Origin: Maritimibacter alkaliphilus HTCC2654
Lineage (GTDB): Bacteria; Pseudomonadota; Alphaproteobacteria; Rhodobacterales; Rhodobacteraceae
NCBI RefSeq assembly: GCF_000152805.1
Contig: NZ_CH902578.1
Coordinates: 2,073,834-2,137,833, forward strand
Reading direction: 5' to 3'
DNA length: 64,000 nt
The position numbers were made by a program, and so were the translations under genes. Below the pieces are notes generated by a model, which saw only the letters and a list, made by a program, of their open reading frames with translations, was not told the DNA's origin and searched no databases. This document shows positions 1 to 8,999 of the stretch, piece by piece; the stretch's first letter is position 1; the number at the start of each line of letters is the position of its first letter.

Positions 1-14
1 GATTACAGCTTTCT

Positions 15-43
15 TTGACAACCTTAAATTGTGCGGTCAGAAT
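15..43 (+). promoter_or_regulatory. Putative sigma70 promoter for the small acidic ORF
   Basis: A perfect TTGACA (15-20) is followed after 17 bases by CAGAAT (38-43). Its position argues that the gene downstream starts at the ATG at 79, not at the in-frame GTG at 31 that lies inside the promoter. Confidence 0.4.
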
Positions 44-78
44 TGGGCAAGAGGATTCACCGCAAGGCACCGGGTTTC

Positions 79-264
79 ATGGATGACGACGATCTCGTAG
101 CGTGGCTGAACGCGCTGGACGACGAACAACGCGAGTTGCTGGCGCGCCATCTGGATATGTGGCCGGACGAACCCGTGGATGGAAGCACGCGGGCCGACCT
201 GTTCGAAGCCGCGCTGGAGCTTTTGAAAACGCAACGCACCGGCAAGCCCAGCCGCATGAACTGA
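79..264 (+). CDS. Small acidic hypothetical protein (61 aa)
   Basis: I do not recognise this family. The 61-residue product begins MDDDDLVAWLNALDDEQREL and is predicted to be helical and strongly acidic in its first half, with basic residues at the C-terminus. Codon third positions are G/C-rich like neighbouring genes, which supports real coding. A weak GAGG lies upstream of the ATG. An in-frame GTG at 31 would add 16 residues but falls inside a promoter-like TTGACA/CAGAAT pair, so the ATG at 79 is preferred. It converges on rplQ and shares the hairpin terminator at 302-330. No signal peptide or membrane segment is visible. Confidence 0.5.
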   Translation: MDDDDLVAWLNALDDEQRELLARHLDMWPDEPVDGSTRADLFEAALELLKTQRTGKPSRMN

Positions 265-301
265 GCGCGGCCTGTTCAAGGGACTATTTGACGCAAAGAA
301 A

Positions 302-330
302 AACCCCGCCGCGGATGTCCGGGCGGGGTT
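302..330 (-). terminator. Rho-independent terminator of the rpsM-rplQ block
   Basis: A stem of AACCCCGCC against GGCGGGGTT is followed on the minus strand by TTTTTCTTT. It lies about 30 bases past the rplQ stop. The T-tail is best on the minus strand, but it may also stop the small plus-strand gene. Confidence 0.8.
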
Positions 331-361
331 TTCGTTCGGGTCGGTCTGACCGATCCGAAGC

Positions 362-790
362 TTATTCTTCGGCGAACGCCGCTTCTTCTTCCTCGGCAAC
401 GCGGGCCTTGTCGGCTGCGCCCTTGGCGTCGACGTCGCGGTCGACGAATTCGATGATCGCCATCGGCGCCATGTCACCGGTGCGGAAGCCGGCTTTCAGA
501 ACGCGGACGTAGCCACCCTTGCGTTCGGCGTAGCGCGGGCCGAGCACGTCGAACAGTTTCGCCACATAGGCGTCCTGCTTGAGCTGGCTCGCGGCCTGAC
601 GGCGGGCGTGAAGGTCGCCGCGCTTGCCCAGCGTGATGAGCTTTTCGATGATCGGGCGCAGTTCTTTGGCTTTCGGCAGGGTCGTCTTGATCTGCTCGTG
701 CTCGATCAGCGAGCCGGCCATGTTGGCGAACATCGCCTTGCGGTGTTCGTGGGTGCGGTTCAGGCGGCGATAGCCCCGTGCGTGACGCAT
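362..790 (-). CDS. rplQ: Large ribosomal subunit protein bL17
   Basis: This is bL17, a 50S protein near the exit tunnel. The product is 142 residues and opens with [18 protein letters not shown], the family's signature start, followed by the conserved [15 protein letters not shown] region. The C-terminus carries an acidic tail (about residues 125-142, rich in E and A) beyond the conserved core, as seen in several alphaproteobacterial L17 proteins. It is the last gene of the rpsM-rpsK-rpoA-rplQ block. It is separated from rpoA by 165 bases that hold a long palindromic repeat, and it is followed by a strong terminator. Identity is secure. Confidence 0.98.
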   Translation of the reverse strand: MRHARGYRRLNRTHEHRKAMFANMAGSLIEHEQIKTTLPKAKELRPIIEKLITLGKRGDLHARRQAASQLKQDAYVAKLFDVLGPRYAERKGGYVRVLKAGFRTGDMAPMAIIEFVDRDVDAKGAADKARVAEEEEAAFAEE

Positions 791-898
791 TTGAAGTCTC
801 CTATCTCAGGTTTTGCTTTGTCTGGCGACCATGCGTTTCGGCCGCTCTCCTTGGGGCGTCATTGCCCATGTGGTCCCCGGCATTCCGGGCATTGGTGT

Positions 899-949
899 GG
901 TGGGTTGGCACCCACCCTACGGGTCGCCGTAGGGTGGGTGAAACCCACC
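899..949 (-). repeat. Palindromic intercistronic element, copy 1 (after rpoA)
   Basis: A perfect 14-bp stem, CACCCACCCTACGG (909-922) with CCGTAGGGTGGGTG (927-940), is flanked by a second pair, GGTGGGTT (899-906) with AACCCACC (942-949). In the rpoA-rplQ message it begins 6 bases after the rpoA stop codon. The unit CCGTAGGGTGGGTG-AA-ACCCACC recurs at 11494-11515 and 42823-42844, with a variant at 29959-30013, each immediately after a stop codon. Confidence 0.8.
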
Positions 950-955
950 AAGATC

Positions 956-1972
956 TCAGAACTGGTCTTCGAACTTCTTGGCCAGATCTTCGATGTTCTC
1001 CGGCGGCCACTCTTCGACATCCATGCCGAGGTGCAGGCCCATGCCCGAGAGCACTTCCTTGATTTCGTTCAGCGACTTGCGGCCGAAGTTCGGGGTGCGG
1101 AGCATCTCGGCTTCGGTTTTCTGGATCAGGTCGCCGATGTAGACGATGTTGTCGTTCTTCAGGCAGTTCGCAGACCGCACCGAAAGCTCCAGCTCGTCCA
1201 CTTTCTTGAGAAGAAGCGGGTTGAACTCGAGACCATCGTCGTCGTCCTGACGGCTGGCCGATTCCGGCTCGTCGAAGTTCACGAAGATCGACAGCTGGTC
1301 CTGGATGATCCGCGCGGCGAAGGCCACGGCATCGTCCGGGGTGATCGAACCGTCGGTTTCGACCTTGAGCGTCAGCTTGTCATAGTCGAGCACCTGACCT
1401 TCACGGGTCGGCTGCACGTCATAGGACACTTTCTTGACCGGCGAATAGATCGCATCGACCGGGATCAGGCCGATCGGCGCATCTTCCGGCTTGTTCTTGT
1501 CGGCCGAGACATAGCCTTTGCCGGTGTTGACGGTCAGTTCCATGAACAGGTCGGCGCCGTCATCGAGGTGGCAGATCACGTGATCCTTGTTCAGGATCTC
1601 GATGCCTGCGCTTTCCGAGATGTCGCCGGCGGTGACGACCATCGGGCCCTTGGCCGAGATCGACAGGCGCTTGGGCCCTTCGACTTCCATACGGATCGAC
1701 ACGCCCTTGAGGTTCAGGACGATGTCGGTGACGTCTTCACGCACACCAGCCACCGACGAGAACTCGTGCAGCACGTTGTCGATCTGCACGCTGGTGATGG
1801 CGGCGCCCTGAAGCGACGACATGAGAACACGGCGCAGCGCGTTGCCAAGGGTCAGACCGAAGCCGCGCTCGAGCGGTTCGGCAATGACGGTGGCCTGACG
1901 CGACGGGTCGTTGCCCGGCTTGACGTCGAGCTGCGTCGGTTTGATCAATTCAGCCCAGTTTTTGTGGATCAT
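956..1972 (-). CDS. rpoA: DNA-directed RNA polymerase subunit alpha
   Basis: RpoA assembles the polymerase core through its N-terminal domain and contacts UP elements and activators through its C-terminal domain. The ATG at 1972 gives 338 residues beginning [20 protein letters not shown] and has GGAGGG five bases upstream. An upstream in-frame start would add 19 unrelated residues and is rejected. The N-terminal dimerisation domain (to about residue 230) contains [20 protein letters not shown]. The C-terminal domain (from about 255) has the helix-hairpin region [19 protein letters not shown] and ends [19 protein letters not shown]. It follows rpsK closely. Confidence 0.98.
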   Translation of the reverse strand: MIHKNWAELIKPTQLDVKPGNDPSRQATVIAEPLERGFGLTLGNALRRVLMSSLQGAAITSVQIDNVLHEFSSVAGVREDVTDIVLNLKGVSIRMEVEGPKRLSISAKGPMVVTAGDISESAGIEILNKDHVICHLDDGADLFMELTVNTGKGYVSADKNKPEDAPIGLIPVDAIYSPVKKVSYDVQPTREGQVLDYDKLTLKVETDGSITPDDAVAFAARIIQDQLSIFVNFDEPESASRQDDDDGLEFNPLLLKKVDELELSVRSANCLKNDNIVYIGDLIQKTEAEMLRTPNFGRKSLNEIKEVLSGMGLHLGMDVEEWPPENIEDLAKKFEDQF

Positions 1973-2083
1973 GCGTCCCTCCATTCCTGTTCTGCCCCAT
2001 GTCCAAAAGGCAGAACGCCCGAGGTTCAAAAATGACGGACTCGGGCCAAGGGTTTCCCCCGGCCCGAGCGAAAAAAGTCTGCC

Positions 2084-2473
2084 TTAGACGCGGCGGCGCT
2101 TCGGCGGACGGCAGCCGTTGTGCGCGATCGGCGTCACGTCACGGATCGACGTGATGTTGAAGCCGACGGCAGCCAGCGCGCGCAGCGCCGATTCACGGCC
2201 CGAACCGGGGCCCTGCACTTCGACTTCCAGCGTTTTCACGCCGTGTTCCTGCGCTTTCTTGCCAGCGTCCTCGGCGGCCATCTGGGCGGCGAAGGGGGTC
2301 GACTTGCGCGAACCCTTGAAGCCCATTGTGCCAGCGGACGACCACGAGATCGCGTTGCCCTGCACGTCCGAGATCAGGATCTTGGTGTTGTTGAAGGACG
2401 AGTTCACATGCGCCACACCAGCGGCGATGTTCTTGCGCTCTTTGCGCTTCGTGCGAGTCTTATCGCGTGCCAT
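2084..2473 (-). CDS. rpsK: Small ribosomal subunit protein uS11
   Basis: uS11 lies in the 30S platform near the Shine-Dalgarno/anti-SD helix. The 129-residue product has the normal family length. It contains the conserved [20 protein letters not shown] segment, the [15 protein letters not shown] loop, and the basic end [10 protein letters not shown]. It starts 15 bases after rpsM ends, so the two are cotranscribed, and rpoA follows after about 110 bases. Confidence 0.98.
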   Translation of the reverse strand: MARDKTRTKRKERKNIAAGVAHVNSSFNNTKILISDVQGNAISWSSAGTMGFKGSRKSTPFAAQMAAEDAGKKAQEHGVKTLEVEVQGPGSGRESALRALAAVGFNITSIRDVTPIAHNGCRPPKRRRV

Positions 2474-2488
2474 TCTTCAGACCCTCCC

Positions 2489-2857
2489 TTACTTCTTCTT
2501 GCCAGCGATGGGTTTCGCCGGGCCTTTGCGCGTGCGCGCATTGGTGTGGGTGCGCTGACCGCGCACGGGGAGGTTGCGGCGATGACGCAGGCCACGGTAG
2601 CAGCCAAGGTCCATCAGACGCTTGATGTTCATCTGCGTCTCACGACGCAGGTCGCCTTCGACGGTGTAGTTCGCGTCGATGTGCTCGCGGATCGTCAGCA
2701 CTTCGGCGTCCGACAGTTCGTTCACGCGGCGCGTGACGTCGATGTTGGTCGCTTCGCAGATGCTTTTGGCAGAGGTGTGACCAATGCCAGTGATGTAGGT
2801 GAGGGCGATCGGGACGCGCTTGTGCGTCGGGATGTTCACGCCGGCAATACGTGCCAA
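2489..2857 (-). CDS. rpsM: Small ribosomal subunit protein uS13
   Basis: uS13 contacts the 50S subunit and the P-site tRNA in the 30S head. The 122-residue product begins [20 protein letters not shown]. It contains the helix-two-turn-helix core ([17 protein letters not shown]) and the basic tail [20 protein letters not shown] that reaches tRNA. It is the first gene of the rpsM-rpsK-rpoA-rplQ block. It is separated from adk by three accessory genes and is preceded by its own promoter (3012-3040) and a leader of about 145 bases with hairpin potential at 2913-2938. Confidence 0.98.
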   Translation of the reverse strand: MARIAGVNIPTHKRVPIALTYITGIGHTSAKSICEATNIDVTRRVNELSDAEVLTIREHIDANYTVEGDLRRETQMNIKRLMDLGCYRGLRHRRNLPVRGQRTHTNARTRKGPAKPIAGKKK

Positions 2858-3011
2858 GTCGGTCTTCCTTTCGTTGCGGACCCGTAGTTCCAGGTCCTTT
2901 TTTCACAACGTAAGCCCGCGGGGGTCATCCCTGCGGGCCGCAGCTGAAACTCTGGTCTGGTGAGTGCGGGGTGCGACCCCGAAAACACCGATTCCCTTTT
3001 CGGGATGCGGT

Positions 3012-3040
3012 GCTTTACGAGGGAATCATCGGCGCGTCAA
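3012..3040 (-). promoter_or_regulatory. Sigma70-type promoter of the rpsM block, with leader
   Basis: On the minus strand TTGACG (3040-3035) and TAAAGC (3017-3012) are spaced by 17 bases, giving a start near 3005. The intergenic region 2858-3160 otherwise holds a leader with two possible hairpins, a GAAAA/TTTTC one near 2970-3003 and a GCCCGC/GCGGGC one at 2913-2938. I see no gene in it. Confidence 0.5.
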
Positions 3041-3160
3041 GACTTGGGCCGACAATAGCGGCGTGGCGGGGGGAACCCCGGGTTTCTTGACCTGCGACAA
3101 GGCGGGCGGGCGCGGGACGGGTATGATAGCCCCGTTGCGTGGCCCACTTCGCGAGGCGCC

Positions 3161-3583
3161 ATGAAGTTTCAAGCAGTATATGCCAGTCATGCGGTCTATC
3201 CAATGGGTCACCCAAGCGACGCGGACATTCTGCGCGTGGCCCGGCGACAGGCCGCCGAGTTCAACCTGACGGGGTTCCTCCTGCGTACCGAATGGGCCTT
3301 TGCGGGCGCGTTCGAGGGGGACGGTGACGCCGTTGCCCGCATGTTCGACGCGGTCCTGCGCGATCCGCGTCACAGGGTCGTGCGGGCCTGGGGCCCCTAC
3401 CCTATCCTCATGCGCGGCTTCGACGGCTGGGCGATGGGATACGGGCCGCTTGGCCGTGACGGGTTCATCATGCCCAAAGGCCTGGGGCGGGACGCGTGGA
3501 AGGACCGTGATCGCATCCTTTGTCGCCTGCGCAAGAGCGCGGGGGCACAGGGGGACGAATGCTATGGCGCCACGCAGATCTGA
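3161..3583 (+). CDS. BLUF-fold protein lacking the flavin-switch residues
   Basis: The 140-residue product aligns by eye along the whole BLUF (blue-light FAD sensor) domain. It has a tyrosine in YASHAVYP (Y7), the helix DADILRVARRQAAEFNLTG, FEG (51-53), the DPRHRVV strand, and FDGWAMG matching the FAGWHM end of AppA. However, the position of the flavin-binding asparagine is alanine (about A31) and the photoswitch glutamine is glycine (about G49). It is therefore probably not a working photoreceptor, although the fold may bind another ligand or a partner. No effector domain is attached. A GAGGCG sequence precedes the ATG. Its 3' end overlaps the convergent gene by 22 bases. Family call moderate; loss of light sensing is inference. 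Confidence 0.6.
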   Translation: MKFQAVYASHAVYPMGHPSDADILRVARRQAAEFNLTGFLLRTEWAFAGAFEGDGDAVARMFDAVLRDPRHRVVRAWGPYPILMRGFDGWAMGYGPLGRDGFIMPKGLGRDAWKDRDRILCRLRKSAGAQGDECYGATQI

Positions 3584-3945
3584 AGGATCAGCGGCTGATC
3601 CCAATTCGACCCATCCATCTGCACGGTGCCATCGCCCATTTCCATCAGCGTGAAGACGCCGGGATCGACGAAGGGTCCGGGCTCCATGCAATAGCCCATA
3701 CGGATCTGGATCTCGCCTTCCTCGAGATAAGGATCGAACGGCGTGTCGAAATCGCAATTCCATTCGATCCCGACAAGGCCCTGCCGGCTCAGGACGAGGT
3801 GATCCTCGTCCACCGTGAAGATCGGGCCATAATCGTCGAACCCGTCGAGAAAGCCGCAGCCGCGCGGGCCGTTGACGAAGGCATTGGCGGATGCGGCGGC
3901 AGGCAGGGCCAGACCGATGGCCAGCGCGATCAGTTGGTGGCGCAT
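3562..3945 (-). CDS. Secreted cysteine-containing hypothetical protein, tandem paralogue B
   Basis: The 127-residue product has a signal peptide, MRHQLIALAIGLALPAAASA, with likely cleavage after ASA. The mature part shares a spaced pattern with the gene just upstream: FV-GP at its start, then a cysteine, a Y/G-G-PI segment, G-E-C-F, and a C-terminal TV...W..P.....C. The ATG at 3945 was chosen because it opens the signal peptide, since upstream in-frame codons are the other gene read in a different frame. It overlaps paralogue A by 16 bases, indicating a translationally coupled pair. Family and function are unknown; periplasmic location is likely. The shared cysteines suggest disulfides. Confidence 0.7.
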   Translation of the reverse strand: MRHQLIALAIGLALPAAASANAFVNGPRGCGFLDGFDDYGPIFTVDEDHLVLSRQGLVGIEWNCDFDTPFDPYLEEGEIQIRMGYCMEPGPFVDPGVFTLMEMGDGTVQMDGSNWDQPLILQICVAP

Positions 3946-4316
3946 GACATGAAAACCTTGGGTTCGGACCAGTGCGAGAACGTGACGACCGTCATGCCCC
4001 GCGCGGAATAGACGATATCGAACGTCCCGCGCAATTCGGGTTCGTCCGGCGCAAAGCAGGTGCCGTCGATCTGCTCCGGGCCACCGTCGGGGTCGAGCGT
4101 GATCTGCCCGTCGAACGCGCATTCGACGGCGCCGCCCCAGATGCGTTCATAGTCCAGAATGTTATTGTCCGGGCCAAGGGCGTGGATCGGCCCGCCGTCG
4201 CCGCCCGTGCCCGCCACGACCGCGCAGGCATCGGGGCCGGAGACGAAAAGCGTCATGTCCTGCGCCGAAACGGGCGCACCGGCAACGAGGAGCGCAAGAA
4301 TAAAGGGATATCGCAA
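3930..4316 (-). CDS. Secreted cysteine-containing hypothetical protein, tandem paralogue A
   Basis: The 128-residue product is read from a TTG at 4316. That start follows GGAGG by eight bases and opens a clean signal peptide, MRYPFILALLVAGAPVSA, cut before QDMTLF. Longer starts lie inside the hairpin upstream. The mature protein contains FVSGPDACAVV, GGPIHALGPDNNILDYE, GGAVECAFD and a final VVTFSHWSEPKVFMSC. It is clearly related to the next gene downstream, so this is a tandem duplication. It follows adk by 58 bases on the other side of a hairpin that contains its own ribosome-binding site. Function unknown; no database family recognised. Confidence 0.7.
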   Translation of the reverse strand: MRYPFILALLVAGAPVSAQDMTLFVSGPDACAVVAGTGGDGGPIHALGPDNNILDYERIWGGAVECAFDGQITLDPDGGPEQIDGTCFAPDEPELRGTFDIVYSARGMTVVTFSHWSEPKVFMSCATN

Positions 4317-4322
4317 AGAATA

Positions 4323-4347
4323 ATCCTCCGAGCTATGCCCGGAGGAT
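4323..4347 (-). promoter_or_regulatory. Hairpin after adk that buries the next gene's ribosome-binding site
   Basis: An 8-bp inverted repeat, ATCCTCCG (4323-4330) with CGGAGGAT (4340-4347), has a 9-base loop and on the minus strand is followed by TATTCTTTG. It may terminate adk transcription. Its 3' arm is also the GGAGG ribosome-binding site for the TTG-started gene at 4316. Both roles are inference from position. Confidence 0.5.
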
Positions 4348-4374
4348 CGTCTCAAACCGGTTATCGGTCAATCG

Positions 4375-4946
4375 TCAGCCGAGGATGGCCTTGATCGAAC
4401 CCGCGACCTCGTCGATCGAGGCAAGGCCGTCGATCGATTTCAGGTCGCCCTTGGCATAGTAATAGCCGATGAGCGGCGAGGTCTTCTTGTAGTATTCCAT
4501 CAGCCGCGTGCGCATGCTTTCGGCGTTGTCGTCGGCGCGGACCGGCTGACCGGCTTCGGCCGCTTCCTTCGCGCGGTTCACGACGCGCTGCACCAGCGTT
4601 TCGTCGTCGACCTGCATCTCGATCACATGGTCGAGCGATGCACCCTTTTCCGCCAGCAGTTTGCCCAGCGCGTCGGCCTGACCCAGCGTGCGCGGGAAGC
4701 CGTCGAAGATGAAGCCGCCTGCATTGTCGCCTTCGAGCTTCTCGGCGATCAGCCCGATCACGATCTCGTCGGTCACAAGCTCGCCCGCGTCCATGATCGC
4801 GGCGACCTTGTTGCCCATCTCGGTGCCCGAGGTGCGCGCTTCACGCAGCATGTCGCCCGTCGAGAGCTGGATCATGTTGCGTTCGTCCACGAGCTTTTTC
4901 GCCTGAGTGCCCTTCCCTGCACCCGGCGGTCCAAGAAGAATGATAT

Positions 4947-4950
<4 letters not shown>
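4375..4950 (-). CDS. adk: Adenylate kinase (short-LID form)
   Basis: This enzyme interconverts ATP + AMP and 2 ADP in the cytoplasm. The P-loop [14 protein letters not shown] lies at residues 7-20, followed by the AMP-binding LSTGDMLR and the [14 protein letters not shown] motif. At 191 residues it is the short bacterial form. The LID region around [19 protein letters not shown] has no four-cysteine zinc site. Its ATG overlaps the secY stop by four bases (ATGA), the usual spc-operon coupling. It is the last gene of the rplO-secY-adk block. Confidence 0.97.
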
Positions 4951-6323
<1,373 letters not shown>

Positions 6324-6428
6324 ATGGCCCCCTGTTCGTGGAAACGCCGCCGGACCGTTTCCCGGCTCCGGCGGCGCTCATGGAATTCCGTGCGCTTACT
6401 TAAGCCGCCCGTGGGCAGGTCACAAGCG

Positions 6429-6893
6429 TTACTCTGCCGCAGCCGCCGTGGTGGTCAGCTTGCCACCAGCCTTTTCAACGGCTTCCACAGCCGATTTGGA
6501 GGCACCGGTCACGGTGATGTTGGCTTTCGCCGAGTACTCGCCCTTGGCCAGAACCCGCACACCGTCAAGCTTGCGGCGAACGACGCCGGCTTCGACCAGA
6601 GCGTCCTCGGTGATGTCACCGGACAGCTTCTTGGCGTCGATGAATTTCTGGATGATGCCCAGGTTCACGACAGCGAACTTCTTGCGGTTCGGCTTGTTGA
6701 AGCCACGCTTGGGAAGACGCTGGTAGAGGGGCATCTGGCCGCCTTCGTAGCCGTTGATGGCCACACCCGAACGGGATTTCTGACCTTTGATACCACGGCC
6801 ACCCATTTTGCCTTTGCCCGAGCCCGGACCACGGCCAACGCGCATGCGTTTCTTGGCGGCACCGGGATTGTCCCGGAGTTCATTCAGTTTCAT
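6429..6893 (-). CDS. rplO: Large ribosomal subunit protein uL15
   Basis: uL15 organises 23S rRNA in the central 50S. The ATG at 6893 gives 154 residues beginning [20 protein letters not shown]. The glycine/basic stretch [20 protein letters not shown] is characteristic. A longer in-frame start at 6941 would add 16 residues not seen in the family and skips the TAGGAGAAG ribosome-binding site. It begins the rplO-secY-adk block. The expected upstream partner rpmD lies 3.7 kb away beyond four accessory genes, so this block has its own promoter (6993-7022). Confidence 0.97.
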   Translation of the reverse strand: MKLNELRDNPGAAKKRMRVGRGPGSGKGKMGGRGIKGQKSRSGVAINGYEGGQMPLYQRLPKRGFNKPNRKKFAVVNLGIIQKFIDAKKLSGDITEDALVEAGVVRRKLDGVRVLAKGEYSAKANITVTGASKSAVEAVEKAGGKLTTTAAAAE

Positions 6894-6992
6894 ATCGCTT
6901 CTCCTATGCCGGATGTGACCCTCGAAGCGAAAACGGGCCAACCACGGCTTTGTCTATATGTGAGTCGTGGACCCAGTCGGGGCCACCGGGCG

Positions 6993-7022
6993 CGTATAAG
7001 GGGTAAGGCCCATTGGGGTCAA
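6993..7022 (-). promoter_or_regulatory. Sigma70-type promoter of the rplO-secY-adk block
   Basis: On the minus strand TTGACC (7022-7017) and TATACG (6998-6993) are 18 bases apart. The predicted start is about 95 bases before rplO. It lies just downstream of the DUF1801 gene. Confidence 0.55.
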
Positions 7023-7044
7023 GGCGCATCGCCGGGTCGTGACG

Positions 7045-7386
7045 CTATGCGCTGTCGAGCGCCAGTGCCTCGCCGATCAGGGTTTTCACGGCCTCTTCGG
7101 GAATGTCGGCGCCGGGGGTGAACCGGAAATGCCGTAACTCCTTCCCTTCGCCTTCGAGCAGGCCGGGCGCGTCCGGCATCCGGGCCCCCTGTTGAAAGCC
7201 GAGCGTCACGTGGCTTTTCGATTTCTGAAGATAACAGAAGAGCTTGTTCCGGCTGTAACAGGGCTGGCGCCACTTGATCTCTTCCGTGATCCCGTCAGCC
7301 GAAGCAAGGATCAGGGCACGCAGACGACCGAGCGTCTCGGCCTGCGCCGGATCCAGCGTCGCGAACCAGTCATCGGCGTCTGTCAT
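7045..7386 (-). CDS. DUF1801 (YdhG-like) domain protein
   Basis: The 113-residue product matches the small DUF1801 fold: ETLGRLRALILASADGITEEIKWRQPCYSRNKLFCYLQ, then VTLGFQQGARMPDAPGLLEGEGKELRHFRF, and a C-terminal helix. Family members are cytoplasmic and their biochemical role is unknown; some are annotated as iron-chaperone-like, which I do not assert here. It is a single-domain gene between rplO and the Hint protein, part of the accessory insertion in the spc cluster. Another DUF1801-containing protein is encoded at 47902-48528. Confidence 0.8.
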   Translation of the reverse strand: MTDADDWFATLDPAQAETLGRLRALILASADGITEEIKWRQPCYSRNKLFCYLQKSKSHVTLGFQQGARMPDAPGLLEGEGKELRHFRFTPGADIPEEAVKTLIGEALALDSA

Positions 7387-7452
7387 GAAGCCCCCCTTGG
7401 CAAACTCACGTCAGGATAACATGGCCGTGTCGGGCGTGCAGCACCGACCGCC

Positions 7453-8559
7453 TCAGGCCGACTGAAGCGACCAGATCGGCCAGGCGTCGATGGCAGGGCC
7501 TTCGAAGATCGGCCGCTTGCGCTTCAGCTTACGCCCTTCGAGCGCCGTCAGATCGCGCCGCGCGAGGGGGCCATAGCTGCCCGCCACGTCATCGGACAGC
7601 CCCGGCAGGCGCGCGAGCACGGCAATACGTTCGGCAGGGGTCAGAAGCGACATGCTGTAGGGGCTCGGGTAGAAACTCTCGCTCGGCACGCCGTTGGCGA
7701 AGATCACCTCGTGCCGCGGCAGCAGGACGGAATAGTATGTGATGGACTTGCGCCCCAGCATCTTGCGCACACCGCCACGCTTGGCGAGCGACCGGGCCTG
7801 CGCGAACACCTCTTCCCCGCCCGTCACGCGGTCGTTCTTGTGCGACGACACCATCACACGGTGGAAGGGCGACAGGATCAGGTCGCTGTGGGGCATACCC
7901 GGCGCAAGGCTGCCCTTTGGGAACAAGAGCGGCGTTTGCGGTTTGCGCGCGCCCGTCAGCTGAACCTCGCGCGCGCCGATCCACAGCACTTCCTGCGCGC
8001 CGTTGTCGAGCGTCAGCGCCTTGTCCCCGGCCCGCAGATCGCAGACCCGGCGCGCCCCGCTTGGTGTCTCGATCAGGGTGTCGGGCCCGAAGCAGGCGAA
8101 GATCTCGGTGTAAGGCGTGGAGGGTTCGTCGGTCGATGTGCCAACGACCTGATAGCTCTGCCCCGCGACGAGTTCCTGCGACGACACGAAGCCGATGCTG
8201 GGCGTGGCCCCGCCCTCATCCAGCACGTAGATCGTGATGTTGTCCGCGGGGTCCGACGATCCGATGGGCCGGATGATATACGCGTATTCGTTCTCGATCG
8301 TTTGACCGGCGGCGTAGTTCGTGCCGTTGATCGTGGTCGGATTGGTCAGGTACTGCTCGGACGAGCTGTCATCGAACGTGGGATCGTCGTCGAGCGTGGT
8401 GTCGAGGTCGGTGACTTCGACCACCTGAAACCCCGCGCCGGGATTGAGCGTGATGACGGTGCTGCCCGCCGACGCCGGATTCGAATTGGACCCCGGCGGC
8501 CATGGGTTCGGCCCCGTGTGTGTCGTGTCGCTGATGCTGTAAATCGCTAGAAACGGCAT
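7453..8559 (-). CDS. Hint-domain (Hedgehog/intein-type) protein
   Basis: The 368-residue product has an N-terminal region of about 150 residues rich in G, S, T, N and D, consistent with an extracellular beta-rich module. A Hint domain begins at ACFGPDTLIETPSGARRVCDL and continues through GDKALTLDNGAQEVLWIGAR, with a conserved LSPFHRVMV block and VLLPRHEVIFANGVPSESFYP. Hint domains self-cleave at the leading cysteine in hedgehog proteins and inteins; such stand-alone forms are common in roseobacters and their role is not established. No classic signal peptide is visible, so type I export is possible. The start MPFLAIYSISD is the only good one. Confidence 0.8.
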   Translation of the reverse strand: MPFLAIYSISDTTHTGPNPWPPGSNSNPASAGSTVITLNPGAGFQVVEVTDLDTTLDDDPTFDDSSSEQYLTNPTTINGTNYAAGQTIENEYAYIIRPIGSSDPADNITIYVLDEGGATPSIGFVSSQELVAGQSYQVVGTSTDEPSTPYTEIFACFGPDTLIETPSGARRVCDLRAGDKALTLDNGAQEVLWIGAREVQLTGARKPQTPLLFPKGSLAPGMPHSDLILSPFHRVMVSSHKNDRVTGGEEVFAQARSLAKRGGVRKMLGRKSITYYSVLLPRHEVIFANGVPSESFYPSPYSMSLLTPAERIAVLARLPGLSDDVAGSYGPLARRDLTALEGRKLKRKRPIFEGPAIDAWPIWSLQSA

Positions 8560-8999
8560 CTGTCCCTCCGCCGTTATTCATGACTTAGGAACAGGGCCGG
8601 GTCGGGGAGGCTTCGTTTCGAAACTGGGGAAAAAGTCTGCCGCAGGGGGCTTTTCGTTCAGTCTGGGGGCATTCTTCGTGGCGTGCGGCCCTGCGTCAGA
8701 TGCATCTGCTGAATTAACCCTAATAAATCATTGCGTTACTTGGCCTACGATCCGACGGGCGCTGAGCAAAGCGCGCAAAACACCGGGCCTCAATCGGAAA
8801 CAGTGAACGGACTGGTTCATTCCTTTCGCGCCGCCAAGAAACGATCTATGGCGGAAATGGGGCAGCATGGGTCGGGATACCCTCACCTTTCCCTTCCCAA
8901 TCGTGACACGATTGTGGCGTCGGGAGCGAGTCTGTCTTCAAAATGAGAACGGGACCGGCGGCCGGTCCCGTTTCAAGTGTCTGCCAATAGGTCGGCGCG
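8560..8999. other. Intergenic region between the Hint and MBL genes
   Basis: This 440-base gap holds no convincing gene. A short plus-strand reading frame (8731-8946, TTG start) has codon use unlike its neighbours. The left part should carry the Hint gene's promoter, but I see no good hexamer pair. The right end holds the inverted repeat at 8948-8972. Confidence 0.5.
8948..8972 (-). terminator. Hairpin after the MBL-fold gene
   Basis: AACGGGACCGG pairs with CCGGTCCCGTT around a three-base loop, 28 bases past the MBL gene stop. The following minus-strand bases (CTCATTTTG) give only a weak U-tract. Confidence 0.5.

Noticed and set aside
8731-8946. Plus-strand frame of 71 codons with a TTG start
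   Set aside because: Codon third positions are not G/C-rich as in neighbours, there is no ribosome-binding site or known motif, and it ends at a hairpin that belongs to the MBL gene.
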